Source of the DNA: Sepiola atlantica
Taxonomy: Eukaryota > Mollusca > Cephalopoda > Sepiida > Sepiolidae
Assembly: GCA_963556195.1 (NCBI GenBank)
Contig: OY744519.1
Span: forward strand, 112,377,145 to 112,441,144
Reading direction: 5' to 3'
Length of the DNA stretch: 64,000 nt
Shown here: positions 35,040-45,004 of the stretch, in pieces
Numbering within the stretch: position 1 is the stretch's first letter
How the letters are laid out: each line of letters opens with the position of its first letter
The notes under the pieces: generated by a model
Told to the model about the DNA's origin: nothing
Seen by the model: the letters and a program-made list of their open reading frames with translations, nothing else
Databases searched by the model: none
Program-made: the position numbers and the translations under genes

Positions 35040-35840
35040 CTAAGCAGAACTATGTTGGAAAGGCGAGATCGATTCAGAAAAAATTGCATCTGATTCGTTT
35101 GATCATAGAAGGGTAGAAGACGACACAGAGGCCGTAGTGATAAATTTAGATCAGTCCAAAACTTTCAACTGGGTCGATCATTACTTCTTGCCATCTGTTT
35201 TAGAGATAGCCAGTTTTAAACTGGACAACCACAAATGGATCTCAATTCTGTATCGCTCACGAACGGCAGTGGTGAAAGTGTTAGGAGTCATCTATTGTCT
35301 CCCGGTCAGTAAGTCAGGTCCTGGTTGTCCACTGTCGTCTCTACTTTATATTCTTGCATTGGAGCTGTTACTTCGCAGAATAAATGACGGGATAGCTAGT
35401 TCGATTCTACAAGGAATTGCCTAATCTAGAGGGGGTGTGAGCCAATGCTTTGCATTCACTAATGTTGTGTCGTGGTTTGGAGACATCAAGGTAGTGACCG
35501 AGGAACTTTTAGATTCTGAAAAGATTATGGAGATCAAAATTAACTGCAGCAAATTGATGAGCCTAGAGAAGTAACGCTTCGCTTCCGGTTACTTTCTGGT
35601 TTGAATCCTTTATCTGTAGTTTAGAGCAGAGCTCTAGCTTGAGCGCAATTGGTCAGAAGTACAGTCAAAGGTCAGACGATCAGTTCAAACTTAGCATTGA
35701 AGTAATCTATCGTTAACGGATAGAACTGAGTGACACGCCATGTACGTCTTCCCACTTATCCTTTACCAACTGACTGTACTTACCTAGGCTGTGCACCACT
35801 TAATGGTTTTCCATTTGCATAAATTTATATTGCCCAAATA
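35040..35840 (+). mobile_element. Tx1/L1-type LINE RT fragment (degenerate)
   Basis: An ORF from 35137 encodes MINLDQSKTFNWVDHYFL (consensus LDQ-KAFDRVDH-FL), ASFKLDNHKWISILY and SGPGCPLSSLLYILALELLL (RT motif B, consensus RQGCPLSPLLYVLALEPLL). Motif C YADD is not seen; after the stop at ~35422 frames continue with a KINCSKLMSLE block. Near 35640-35830 an LERNWSEVQSKV then VFPLILYQL segment fits the thumb and post-RT region of this clade. The copy ends where a U2-headed repeat begins. Confidence 0.7.
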
Positions 35841-35845
35841 AATTT

Positions 35846-36021
35846 ATCAAAGTGTAGTATCTGTTTTATCTGCATTAAGAGAATAAATTCTTCTTGATGG
35901 GAGCAATTTTTATTTTTGCTCTATCCAGGGCGCTTCTTTTGGGGAAGTTGGATATCTATCATATTAAAAACCGACCTTGTGTCTAACTTTGCCCTTGTTG
36001 TGATGGTAAATAAATAGAGAG
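35846..36021 (+). mobile_element. U2-snRNA-headed SINE-like repeat, copy C
   Basis: Starts atcaaagtgtagtatctgtt then ttatc (35846-35870), identical to U2 apart from one missing base. Middle: ctatccagggcgcttctttt. Tail: aaaccgaccttgtgtctaac then tttgccctt and gtaaataaatagagagat. It is adjacent to the 3' edge of a LINE fragment. Confidence 0.65.
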
Positions 36022-36024
36022 ATA

Positions 36025-37120
36025 TTGAAAGAATGAATCTAAATCTAATGTAAACATTTGTGATGAATGCCAAGTCAATCAAGACAAGTGAAAGAGGAAT
36101 TCAAAAGATTTCCTTGGTCATTTGATAAAAAAGGCTTTGTCATTTTATTGTCATTTTATAGCTATTGATTTCAAGGTAATAAATAACTTTGTTGTAAATC
36201 TAGTGTCAAACTCAGAGATTGGCTGATAATGATAAGCCAACTCTTAAGTTGGGTTAAGCTGATTTTTATGAACATTTATCTTTATAGCATAATGACTTTG
36301 TGTTGGTAATGCACAACTGATACATCCACACATACAGAGTATTGAAAATAATGAAACTAATAGTATAAAGAATTGTTAACAAATTGAACACAATTTACAT
36401 GTTTCAGGATTGATGTCTCCATCTTGGTTGTGGTTATATTCACAACATTCCAGCTTTTGTATTAAATTGAACCAAATAAATTACATCTTCACATCGTGCT
36501 CACTCAAATGTTTCTAATATATTCGAATTAAAATTAAATTAAAAAACAAATAACAGCAGAAGCAAAAACTAAATTAAAAAGAAATAAATAAGTAATTAAA
36601 TAGGAAAACAAATCAACAAAGAATAAATACCAATAAAAATAATTAGCTAAAAAAATAAAAATGACCAATGACGTAAATTAGTTATTCTTGTGATAAGTTG
36701 TGAAAAGCCAGAGAGGCAATATGAACGCATGTAAAAAAGGTACTAGCTTGTATAAGCTACTTTCTTTCAATGTTCTTTTTTTTTTATTTCTTCCTGTTTC
36801 TATCAAGTGGAAATGGGAGACAGTCAAATCAATAGCTGTGTGCTACATCCGCCATCCCCCAAATAAAAAAAAAACATGATTTCACATAAAGGTGCAAATT
36901 CTACAATTTTCAAACAATAAAAACAGTTCCTGCTCACTGGAAATGATTCTCTTTGCGAGCAGGTGTGATTTTCTAATAAAAACAGTGACTCGGCAACGAA
37001 AAACAGAAGTTGTAGAGAGTCCAACAGAGGCGGAAATAAGACAGTACGCGTCATGACATTATGCCTACCCCCTCGCGCTTTGAGGCCAGGGTCTTCTTTT
37101 TCTCTAGCTGTTTGTTCATA
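36025..37120. other. No recognised feature
   Basis: AT-rich with a notably A-rich stretch at ~36535-36665. The minus-strand ORF at 36824-37054 has no domain. Confidence 0.4.
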
Positions 37121-37124
37121 GTTG

Positions 37125-37240
37125 TTGTCACCTGAAGATGATTCGACGAAGAATCGAAAATGCTCGTGATACTTATTGAATATTCATTAATCTTTTTGAT
37201 TTTGACACTAAAAAGATTATTAGGAAAATCGAAAAAATAA
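37125..37240 (+). repeat. Penelope-like terminal sequence, copy 1
   Basis: cctgaagatgattcgacgaa then gaatcgaaaatgctcgtgat and a tattcattaat..gatttttgac..aaaagattatta stretch recur at 44885-44995, next to a Penelope-like RT. It holds a stem GATTC..GAATC flanked by CTGAAGA and GAAA. Confidence 0.55.
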
Positions 37241-37719
37241 TAATGGTATAATAAAACAAATGAATTCTGTTACATTTAACAATGTTTGTTAAATGAAAGA
37301 CTGTTGACTAAATACCACAATCTAAATGAATAAATGCGAAATCTTTTCCATCTATACTAACTAGATAAACATCAAAACAGACTAGGCTTATTTAATTCTA
37401 ATGATACATAAATATTTTCAAACATCGTATATATAGTAATCTTCAAACTCACTCAAACAAATTTCGATATTGCTCATTTGCATATTTATTTCTGAAAGGT
37501 TTTTAATGAATTAATATTTTGTAATATACATTAATCATTTGTATTGTCAATTTTTTTCTATATACACAATCGTTTTATCGATAGTACTATTATTATAATT
37601 ATTAATAATATTATTTAAAGAGATTTTTTAAAAAAGGATAGTGTTTTAAAAACTTTTTTAGAGTTCATTTTCAAGGGAGATAATTTACATGAAAACTTCT
37701 GGCATTAGCAAAATGTCAA

Positions 37720-38265
37720 ATGTCGCTGCGATGTCGAGAACAGATATTACACTTTGATCTTTACTAAAAGGCCAAGTTATTTACCTCCAGCAGATTAGAC
37801 ACACGGTCGAAGTATTTTTATTAACCTCCTCTCCAGGAGGCTAGACACTAAGATTAACGCGCCCTTGCCTACAAAAATTGCCTGAGCGCCCCCCCCCCTC
37901 GGCATTCCCTTGTCGGGGTGCCTTAGGCGATTAGTAATAAACTAACCCCTTCTTAAAGGGAAGGTAAAGCCTGGGAGGGTTGACCTCCTAGAACTGCACA
38001 GGACAATACTTCAGACCGGCAGAATCAAGGCCTGAAGGCCAAGACGGTACCAGTCTACAGAGTGTAGCATCCATCGGAACAGATACTACACTCTGATCTA
38101 AAAGTCCAAGGAACCATAAAAAATGTTTTTGGTACTAGTTATTAAATTAAATAAATTTTTAAAAAACTCGATTTCATCGGAATATCACTTAATGTGGGTG
38201 AGTAGTGTAGAATCGGTTCTGTTATCATAAGATCGTTCTCCCAGGAATTACTGGCCCCGTAAGAG
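37720..38265. repeat. Rearranged U2-headed repeats and linked body
   Basis: The minus strand at 37736-37775 reads cttggccttttagtaaagat then caaagtgtaatatctgttct, a good U2 5' match that includes the upstream ggccttttag part. On that strand it is preceded by two tail-like blocks (gtgtctagcctcctgg.. and gtgtctaatctgctgg..), as expected at a tandem junction. A second minus-strand head is at 38074-38111 and a plus-strand U2-like unit at 38203-38225. 37850-38065 matches 52070-52320 inverted. Confidence 0.6.
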
Positions 38266-38610
38266 CTCAGCATGTTTTCCTGAAAAATTATAAAATATGC
38301 ATAATCTGAAATGAAAACGTTTTTCACTTAAAATGCAAACCAATAAAATTGAATTTTCTGTTAAAATTATACATTTTTTATCTAAAGTTTTTTTTTCACT
38401 TCTTAATAAATGCTTTTATAAACATTTCTCGCGCCCCTCCAATAAATAAATAATAATAAAAAAACAGCCATGCTAGCTTTTTTTTCTCTCATTTGAAGTT
38501 ATCTCTTATTTCAATGACGTAAATGATTTAGAGTGAAATAGGTTTTGGCATTATATATAAACAACTTATATTCTTTTAATTTAAACCGTGTTTCAGTAAA
38601 ATAAACTTTT
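38266..38610. other. No recognised feature
   Basis: AT-rich. Nothing recognised. Confidence 0.4.
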
Positions 38611-38614
38611 AAAG

Positions 38615-38916
38615 TTTTTAATGTTTTTTTATTGGTATGCCAAGTTTCACCTTACATGTGAAACACTGAAATAAAAATTAGGTCGGAAAAATATAGTCGT
38701 ATCTAAACCAGTTGAGAAAGAAGCTAGCTAAGGAAGAACGATAACTCAAGTTCATAAACATGCCTTTTTTAATTAGAAAATTATGAAAGGAAGCTATCGT
38801 TCTTCATTAGCTAGCATGTTTCTCTTTGTATATAAAGATGGCGAATATATTTTTCCGCCCAATTTTCATTTCAGTGTTTCACGTGGACAATGAAACTTGC
38901 CATTGTTTTTAATGTT
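38615..38916. mobile_element. MULE-like foldback with 11-bp target duplication
   Basis: Arms of ~110 bp: the left from 38626 (ggtatgccaagtttcac.. gtgaaacactgaaataaaaatt) and the right ending 38905 (its near reverse complement, to cattg). A direct repeat tttttaatgtt flanks it exactly at 38615-38625 and 38906-38916. Inner inverted blocks (gctagctaaggaagaacgat against atcgttcttcattagctagc) extend the pairing almost to the centre. Long TIRs with a 9-11-bp duplication are typical of Mutator-like elements; no transposase is present. Confidence 0.7.
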
Positions 38917-38984
38917 ATCTAAATGAACAAATGTGAAAGTTTTTTTTATAATTATCCTAACTATATTAATATTAAAACGGTTTA

Positions 38985-39300
38985 TGCTTCTGTGTAGGAT
39001 ATTTCCATTTATCATGATAATTCCTCCCAGACATTACCTCCTCTTTTTTGGTGCGATGCAGTTTAGTATGTGTTCGTTATTCACAATACCATCCTCCCAA
39101 GATTACTTTCTCCTTTTTTGGGCAGGGTGGTGGTGCTAGTGTACTATCTACTCTGTTGTCATGATATCATGTTCCCAGCCATCAACTCCTACTTTTTAGG
39201 GGGGGGGGGAGAGGAGAGCGTTCGCTCGTCATAATATCATTACCTCCTTCTTTGGGGTTAGTGTATGTAGTTCGGTTATCAATTCAATTACTTTGGCAAA
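38985..39300 (+). repeat. U2-like tandem array 2
   Basis: Diverged ~70-80-bp units, for example tagtgtactatctactctgt then tgtcatgatatcatgttccc (from 39136), and atcctcccaag- and cctcctttttt-type blocks. They have the same layout as 7176-7480 but are more decayed. A G run separates units at ~39201-39210. Confidence 0.55.
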
Positions 39301-39580
39301 AAATAAACCAAGCATGTTTCAGTTGCATGTAGGGAAAAAGTGGTAAAAATTGATGCACAACAGGATACAGTAGCCCAGCACCTGTTCAAATTCACCTTGA
39401 ATTGTTGCGCTGTTAGCACATTTATTAGCTATCTTGGGAAACTATTCCAAGGTACATGGATCCTGATTGAGAAGGCGGCCCTCCTCCGGTTCAATCGAAA
39501 TCGGTGGTGAAATAGACCTCTTTCATGATAGCATCCTCTTAGCCTTACAAAAATATGCGATCGGAGGGAGCATATTTTGG
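39301..39580 (+). repeat. Element body with terminal hairpin
   Basis: Continues from array 2. Near the end AAAATATGC (39550-39558) and GCATATTTT (39570-39578) pair perfectly around an 11-base loop. The same motif is seen decayed at ~7477-7515 and half-present at ~46575. A TA array follows at once. Confidence 0.5.

Positions 39581-39584
<4 letters not shown>

Positions 39585-39642
<58 letters not shown>
39585..39642. repeat. (TA)n microsatellite
   Basis: Perfect TA over 58 bp. Confidence 0.95.
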
Positions 39643-39644
<2 letters not shown>

Positions 39645-40640
39645 AACACACCTCGTTGGCAAATATCATTATTGAATAAAAATACACATTTTTATATATT
39701 CCGAATTCTTTCTGACTCCGTATAATAGTAAGGAAATCATTGCACTTCCTCTATGCTCATGTAGATGTGTAATGTATTTTTAACAGCTGGCTGTTGCTGT
39801 GAGAAAAACTTATCTCCACAAGATATTGGTATTTTGCTGACTGAATGGGGAAGGGGCGATGACCCCGTGTAACCGAGTCTAAAATACACAAACATTCACT
39901 TTGAACAAATGTAACTGTATTGACAGGGGGTCAGCAATCTTTTTTTGACTAACAGAAATTTGAGTTTTTCTCAGAGCAAAAATAATCTAGTTTGGTTACA
40001 AGGCATTATCTTGTTTATTTGCTTTCCGTTTAGTCGAGATATTTTTTTATCAAATTTGTTTTCTTCTTCTTTAATTCTTGAAACTGAAACTTTTCCCAAC
40101 TTCAAATCAGTGGCGTACAATCGTTTCTTCAAATGATAAGTACATGTTGAATTCATTTCACTCCCAAAGACTTTATTTGCTCTAAGCCAGAATATTATTT
40201 CTTTTCCACATGAATTATTTTTTAATTTTCCTTTTCTCATTACATATTTGTTTAATTCATAAATAATAGATCTTATACAATCTTCTGTTTCATTAGTGTT
40301 TCTTCAACATCTTGTGTTTATTGATATTTTCTTTAAAACTCAAAAGGAAATTCGGGAACGGATAACCACTTTTATTTTTGTTAAATTTTATTTGAATTTG
40401 AAAAATATTGTTTATATCTGGTGAAACGCGCCTCCTTGTGCAACACAACACGTCCGTTTATAACACTTGCCAGTAATTTACCAATGCAACAAGCAATATT
40501 CTAACAATGTGTTTCATATGATTAATTTTGTTTTTCAGAGCACTTTCCATTTTTTCTATTTGTGCTTTCGGATAAGGAGTTTCGTATTTTCGGATAAGAA
40601 GTTAATTTAATTCTCATTATTTTCAAATAGTTCTAAAATG
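39645..40640. other. No recognised feature
   Basis: AT-rich. Overlapping ORFs at 39945-40240 on both strands lack domains. Confidence 0.4.
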
Positions 40641-40644
40641 TAAG

Positions 40645-41430
40645 TATTACTACTTGAATTTAGTTTCTTTTCGATGTTCTGAAAACACTTTGCTGCAAGG
40701 CTAAATTCTTGGATGATATCACTTTCCTTTCTTGAAAGCAGATAATATCATTTGTAAAGCAGATAATATCAAGACTACGCATATTAAAAAACACAATTAC
40801 GTATTATGTATTATTTGGATTATTCTCATATTGGTTGTTATTTTCACAACGTTTCGACCGATGTGACCTCCGACTTTCTCCAGGTGCTTATTTTTGAACT
40901 TGGGAATCTTTATGCCGAATTCGCGAACATAATTACGTAATATTACTTGAATTTAATTCCTGTTTGATATTCTTTTTCGCTGTAGTACCACTTCCGATTC
41001 ATAACAAACAAAAAGAAAATAATTATTTATTTCATTTATTCTTGTTTATACATATTTCTAAAACCAGACAAAGTTTATTTTCTGGTAAATATTAGTATTA
41101 AAATTTTCCATTATAACTTCCGGTCACCATCATTTTCCTTTCTCGAAAGCGGATACACAGATTATAAAAGAACATTTACGTATTAATACTTGAATTAAAT
41201 TTCTGTTTGAAGTTCTTTTTGACTATCGCGGCGCTTCTAATCCATAAAAAACAAAAGGAGAATGATTATTTATGTCATTTATATGTCCCAAACCAGGCAA
41301 AGTTTTATTATTAATTAAATATTTGATTGTTTTTTTTTCTCCCCCGTTGGCTAAATCCTATTTCAATCACTTACATTATTTAAACTTAAAAGAAAAAATA
41401 TGTAAAGCTATTTCTTTGGCTACTACATCA
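40645..41430. repeat. ~245-bp tandem array, about three units
   Basis: The block tacttgaatt-a-ttyctgttt then g-t-ttcttttt starts near 40651, 40944 and 41188. Within units, ttcctttctygaaagc-gata and cacaattacgtatta or catttacgtatta recur. The first interval is longer (293 against 244 bp) because repeat R1 (40838-40930) is inserted in it. Confidence 0.55.
40838..40930 (-). repeat. Dispersed repeat R1, copy E
   Basis: On the minus strand it reads like 955-1050: gaatt-cg-cataaagatt, then caccTGga-aaagtcggaggt and cacatcggtcgaaacgttgt. It interrupts the 245-bp tandem array. Confidence 0.6.
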
Positions 41431-41434
41431 GTAA

Positions 41435-41830
41435 TTCCTACGAAAGTGTTACGACAACGGCCATAAGGCGACAACGGGAAAATTCGACTTGGGTTTCTGA
41501 ATCGAAAAATGAAAAAGAGATCTTTTCTTTTACCAAATACTTTTTCGTTTTTCGATTCAGGATATCAAGTTTAATAGCCAAAGTAATAGCTTTAAATAAT
41601 TTTAATATATATATATATCCCGAAACAGTTTTCATGGTAAACAACTGACGATCCCTTATATAAAAAACATATATAAAAATATATTTATATTAGAGTAAAT
41701 TCTTGGAAGTTAACTAATATAGTGATTGCAGTAGATTGATTGACTTACTAGTCAAAAATCTTTCAACGAAAAAAATTTTTTTTTTCAGTTTTGAAGGTTA
41801 AAAAAACTTCCGAGACTATATATATATATA
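41435..41830. other. No recognised feature
   Basis: AT-rich with a short TA run near 41605-41617 and another at 41819-41833. Confidence 0.4.
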
Positions 41831-41833
41831 TAT

Positions 41834-41915
41834 AGGGTGTTCCAGAAGTCGTGCACCATCCAGGTTTTAATAAAAAAATGCACATAATATCTATTTTATT
41901 GATCATTAGCTTATA
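41834..41915 (-). repeat. Duplicated terminal segment of a mariner-family element
   Basis: Starts agggtgttccagaagtcgtg and runs to gatcattagctta. It is almost identical to the first ~80 bases of the element at 41996. A TA/CA microsatellite separates the two. Confidence 0.75.
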
Positions 41916-41940
41916 TATATATATATACACACGCACACAC

Positions 41941-41986
<46 letters not shown>
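41916..41986. repeat. Compound (TA)n(CA)n microsatellite
   Basis: TA, then acacacgcacacac, then a long TA run. Confidence 0.9.
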
Positions 41987-41988
<2 letters not shown>

Positions 41989-41995
41989 ATCTATA

Positions 41996-42326
41996 CAGGG
42001 TGTTCCAGAAGTCGTGCACCATCCCGGTTTTAATAAACAAAAATGCACATAATATCTATTTTATTGATCATTAGTTTAACAGATGCTCAAATTGTTCACC
42101 CGTCGCATTGAAACATGCATCAATTCTCTTTATAAAACTGTCTTTAACTCTTCTGAGGCTTTCAGTGTTGATCCTTTGACACTCAGTTGTTATCGCATCT
42201 TTCAAATCACTAAGAGTGCGTCGACAACTCTAGTACACAACAGATTTGAGATGGCCCCAAAAGAAAAATTCAAGGGGAGACAGAGCTGGTGATCAGCGTA
42301 TGGTGCGCAACTTCTGGGACACCCTG
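41996..42326 (-). mobile_element. Mariner/Tc1-superfamily element, internally deleted
   Basis: The ends cagggtgttccagaagtcgt (41996) and ..gcgcaacttctgggacaccctg (42326) are terminal inverted repeats, and both sides abut TA. On the minus strand ~42295-42075 encodes the C-terminus of a transposase: PALSPLEFFFWGHLKSVVY, a stop, then RRTLSDLKDAITTECQR, LRRVKDSFIKR and a C-terminal FEHLLN. In intact relatives the PDL-P-D..WG block carries the third catalytic Asp; here it reads PAL. The N-terminal DNA-binding part and the other two catalytic residues are deleted, leaving ~75 residues. Confidence 0.75.
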
Positions 42327-42329
42327 TAT

Positions 42330-42573
42330 ATATATATATACAGTATTTTAGAGAAAGGAGCGCGCTCCTTTTTACTACAGCTAGGGAGTGGAAGGCTAAT
42401 TTTTTTTCCAACAGTGAAGAGGCAAGTAAAAAGGGACTTATTTGCAAATAATGTTGGAAATGTGTTAAATTTTTCAACAGGTGATTTTAAGGTGCAAGAG
42501 GAGCGTGGAAAGGAGCAGCTCTTTTTTTAGGAGCGGGATCGAAAGCCGCCTATAAACTAGTGTAACGAGTAAA

Positions 42574-42576
<3 letters not shown>
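42330..42576. other. Unclassified repeat-like sequence
   Basis: Contains gagcgcgctcctttttacta and a caagaggagcg..gagcagctctttt pair. No partner copy was found. Confidence 0.3.

Positions 42577-42611
<35 letters not shown>
42577..42611. repeat. (TA)n microsatellite
   Basis: Perfect TA over ~35 bp. Confidence 0.95.
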
Positions 42612-42614
<3 letters not shown>

Positions 42615-42619
42615 CGTTG

Positions 42620-42745
42620 GGATATGTTTAAAGGAAATAAATAAAGTGCTCGATCATAAGAATGCAGGAGCTAAAATACAAATTATTTCTTGAAATACTA
42701 TACATTACATATTTCAGAGACGTACCCTGGTTTCATTGACACGTG
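42620..42745 (+). repeat. Dispersed repeat R3, copy 2
   Basis: Partner of 16145-16265: aataaagtgctcgatcataa, tatacattacat, gacgtaccctggtttcattg. Confidence 0.5.
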
Positions 42746-43302
42746 TAAATCTTTACTGTTTAGAAAAGGCCCTTACAACCCATCTCAAATCTATGAAGAC
42801 TCAAAAAATGAAGACAGTTCGAAAAATTAAATCCGATAATCACCATTTTTCACCGTCCAGTGAATACTGTCAAGTGTTCCTTTCGGGGGAAAGTATCGAG
42901 TTTAATTTATAGAACGACAAGTGGGTAACATTCTGGTGTGGCCGACTCTTATTAGTTTACCGAGTGGGGTTGTATTACTGTTATTAAAGGATTTATGGGT
43001 TACATTTATATTTATTTGAGGGGGGGGGGCTTATGTTTAAGTATAATTATATTGCAGTTTATTAGTTAAGAGAAGTGATTGGTGTCTAATGGAGGAGGGG
43101 ATTGTCGTTATCAGTGAAAAAAGCCGTTTTAATGTGTATCAAATCAAGCGGATCGACAATTATAGGCTTGCTATCTCCGTAATATATGTGGTGGTACCTG
43201 TATGAGATTATGTGGGGTCCTTGTATTTTAATTAATTCTGTTAACTTTTACCTAATGATGTTTATGGGTCCATAGGAGGGCTCGTTTGTATTGGTTAGAC
43301 TT

Positions 43303-43306
<4 letters not shown>
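42746..43306. other. No recognised feature
   Basis: Mixed composition with a G run near 43020-43030. Confidence 0.4.

Positions 43307-43351
<45 letters not shown>
43307..43351. repeat. (TA)n microsatellite
   Basis: Perfect TA over ~45 bp. Confidence 0.95.
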
Positions 43352-43354
<3 letters not shown>

Positions 43355-43497
43355 GATTGTCCAAACATGAAACTTCAACAGGGACCTTTAAGGTGAGTAG
43401 TGATATTATATATGTGCACATGGCGACATTCACTCCTCTTTGAACCCGATTGTTCGATTCTTTTCTTCTGCAAGAAAATCTAAAACTGTTCGACGAA

Positions 43498-43763
43498 TGA
43501 AAAATCGCGTTGGAGGCGAAAGAAAGAGCACAAGAAAATAAAGTGAGAAAAGAGGGAAACCAAGAAGCGCCTTTGTTACAAAAAAGATTTATGGTGCATA
43601 ACGCTTGCATGGCATCTTTCACACCTTTTGGGCAGAACGTGATAAATCAAGATGTAAAAGCTTTGCCACTTGGAGTTTGGACTGTCCATCTTCGAGATGG
43701 AATCTACCAGTCAAACATTCCCAGTCATCTAACCATATGCCTTGACACTAATCCAGGTATATC

Positions 43764-43770
<7 letters not shown>
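43498..43770 (+). other. Orphan open frame between two TA arrays
   Basis: An open frame encodes KERAQENKVRKEGNQEAPLL then a QKRFMVHNACMASF-like stretch and VWTVHLRDGIYQSNIPSHL. It is preceded by an acceptor-like tract (tcttttcttctgcaag, ending ~43474) and followed by a donor-like CCAG|GTATAT at 43755. An in-frame stop sits at ~43496 and the frame then runs into TA repeats. I do not recognise the protein. It could be an exon or the interior of a transposon. Confidence 0.2.

Positions 43771-43822
<52 letters not shown>
43771..43822. repeat. (TA)n microsatellite
   Basis: Perfect TA over ~52 bp. Confidence 0.95.
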
Positions 43823-43825
<3 letters not shown>

Positions 43826-43928
43826 CGTTTCGATCCCGGCTTGAGGCATTAACTGGTCTAGTCGCACTGATGAGCTGTGAAACAGCGAAACAGTCTGTAA
43901 AAATATGGATTATTAAATAATTATAATT

Positions 43929-44228
43929 ATATATATATATATACATATATATACATACATATATACATATATATATATATACATACATATATACATATAT
44001 ATATATACATACATATATACATATATATATATATACATATATACATATACATATATATACATATATACATATACATATATATACATATATACATATACAT
44101 ACATATATATATATACATACATATATACATATACATATATATATACATATATACATACATATATATATACACATATACATACATATATATATACACATAT
44201 ATATATATATACATACATACATACATAT

Positions 44229-44262
<34 letters not shown>
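43929..44262. repeat. Large (TA)n(TACA)n compound microsatellite
   Basis: About 330 bp of alternating tatata and acatacata blocks. ORFs across it are low-complexity artefacts. Confidence 0.95.
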
Positions 44263-44269
44263 TCGTTAT

Positions 44270-45000
44270 TAATAAAGACTTGCTTTATATTTTTGATTCA
44301 ATAAATAGGAGATTAGTTTTGCACGGTTTAGTAAGTTTTAACAATGGATATTTTTTTAGTGATGGGTGCATTCGCTTTTGTAATTTAAGAGACTAGAGTT
44401 TATGCTGGTTGTTTTTATATCAGGAGAAATTTTAACGCATTACTAATGATACGTTTCAATAATAAGTGTTAATGAGAACATCAAGGAATGGAATTTTATT
44501 ATTTAAGTTTAGTTCTATGGTAAATTTAGAACAGTTTTTTGGGGGAAAGGTCTTGTAGTTTGGTGTATTTGGTCATTATTGTCAGCTAAAATACGAATAT
44601 CATCGACATAGCATATATAAATAGACTGTTTTATAGTATTATTAAATATTTTGTTTCCTAGGTTTGCCATATAGACATCATTAAAGTTGTCCCGAGAACC
44701 AAACCTATCGAAACTGGCCAATATGAGTGTAAACGCTTCCTTTGAAGTTATAAAAAGGTACTTCCCTGGTGCAAATTAATAGCAACATGTTAGTATTTTT
44801 TATTGATTTTAAATGGAGGGAGAGACGAGTTATTGTATATATTATTGATAATTATATCAATTGTTTCTTTTACATGTACATTAGTGATTATTGAAGATGA
44901 TTCGACGAAGAATCGAAAGTGCTAGTGATACTAATAGAATATTCATTAATATTTTTGATTTTGACACAAAAAAAGATTATTAAGAAAAAATTAAAATAAG
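44270..45000 (-). mobile_element. Penelope-like element RT fragment with terminus
   Basis: On the minus strand 44721-44515 encodes VYMANLGNKIFNNTI, then IYICYVDDIRILADNNDQIH. The YVDD block is followed by the FQ..VLNFTIE..IPFLDVLI-type region (frame-shifted, to ~44450), as in Penelope-like RTs. Stop codons break the remaining coding up to ~44290. On the other side, 44885-44995 matches the 37125-37240 terminal repeat. The GIY-YIG endonuclease is not seen. Confidence 0.65.
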
Positions 45001-45004
45001 CGAT

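Noticed and set aside
43770..44238. Long ORFs of Y/I/M/C/V residues over 100 codons
   Set aside because: They are translations of TA/TACA microsatellites and have no coding meaning.
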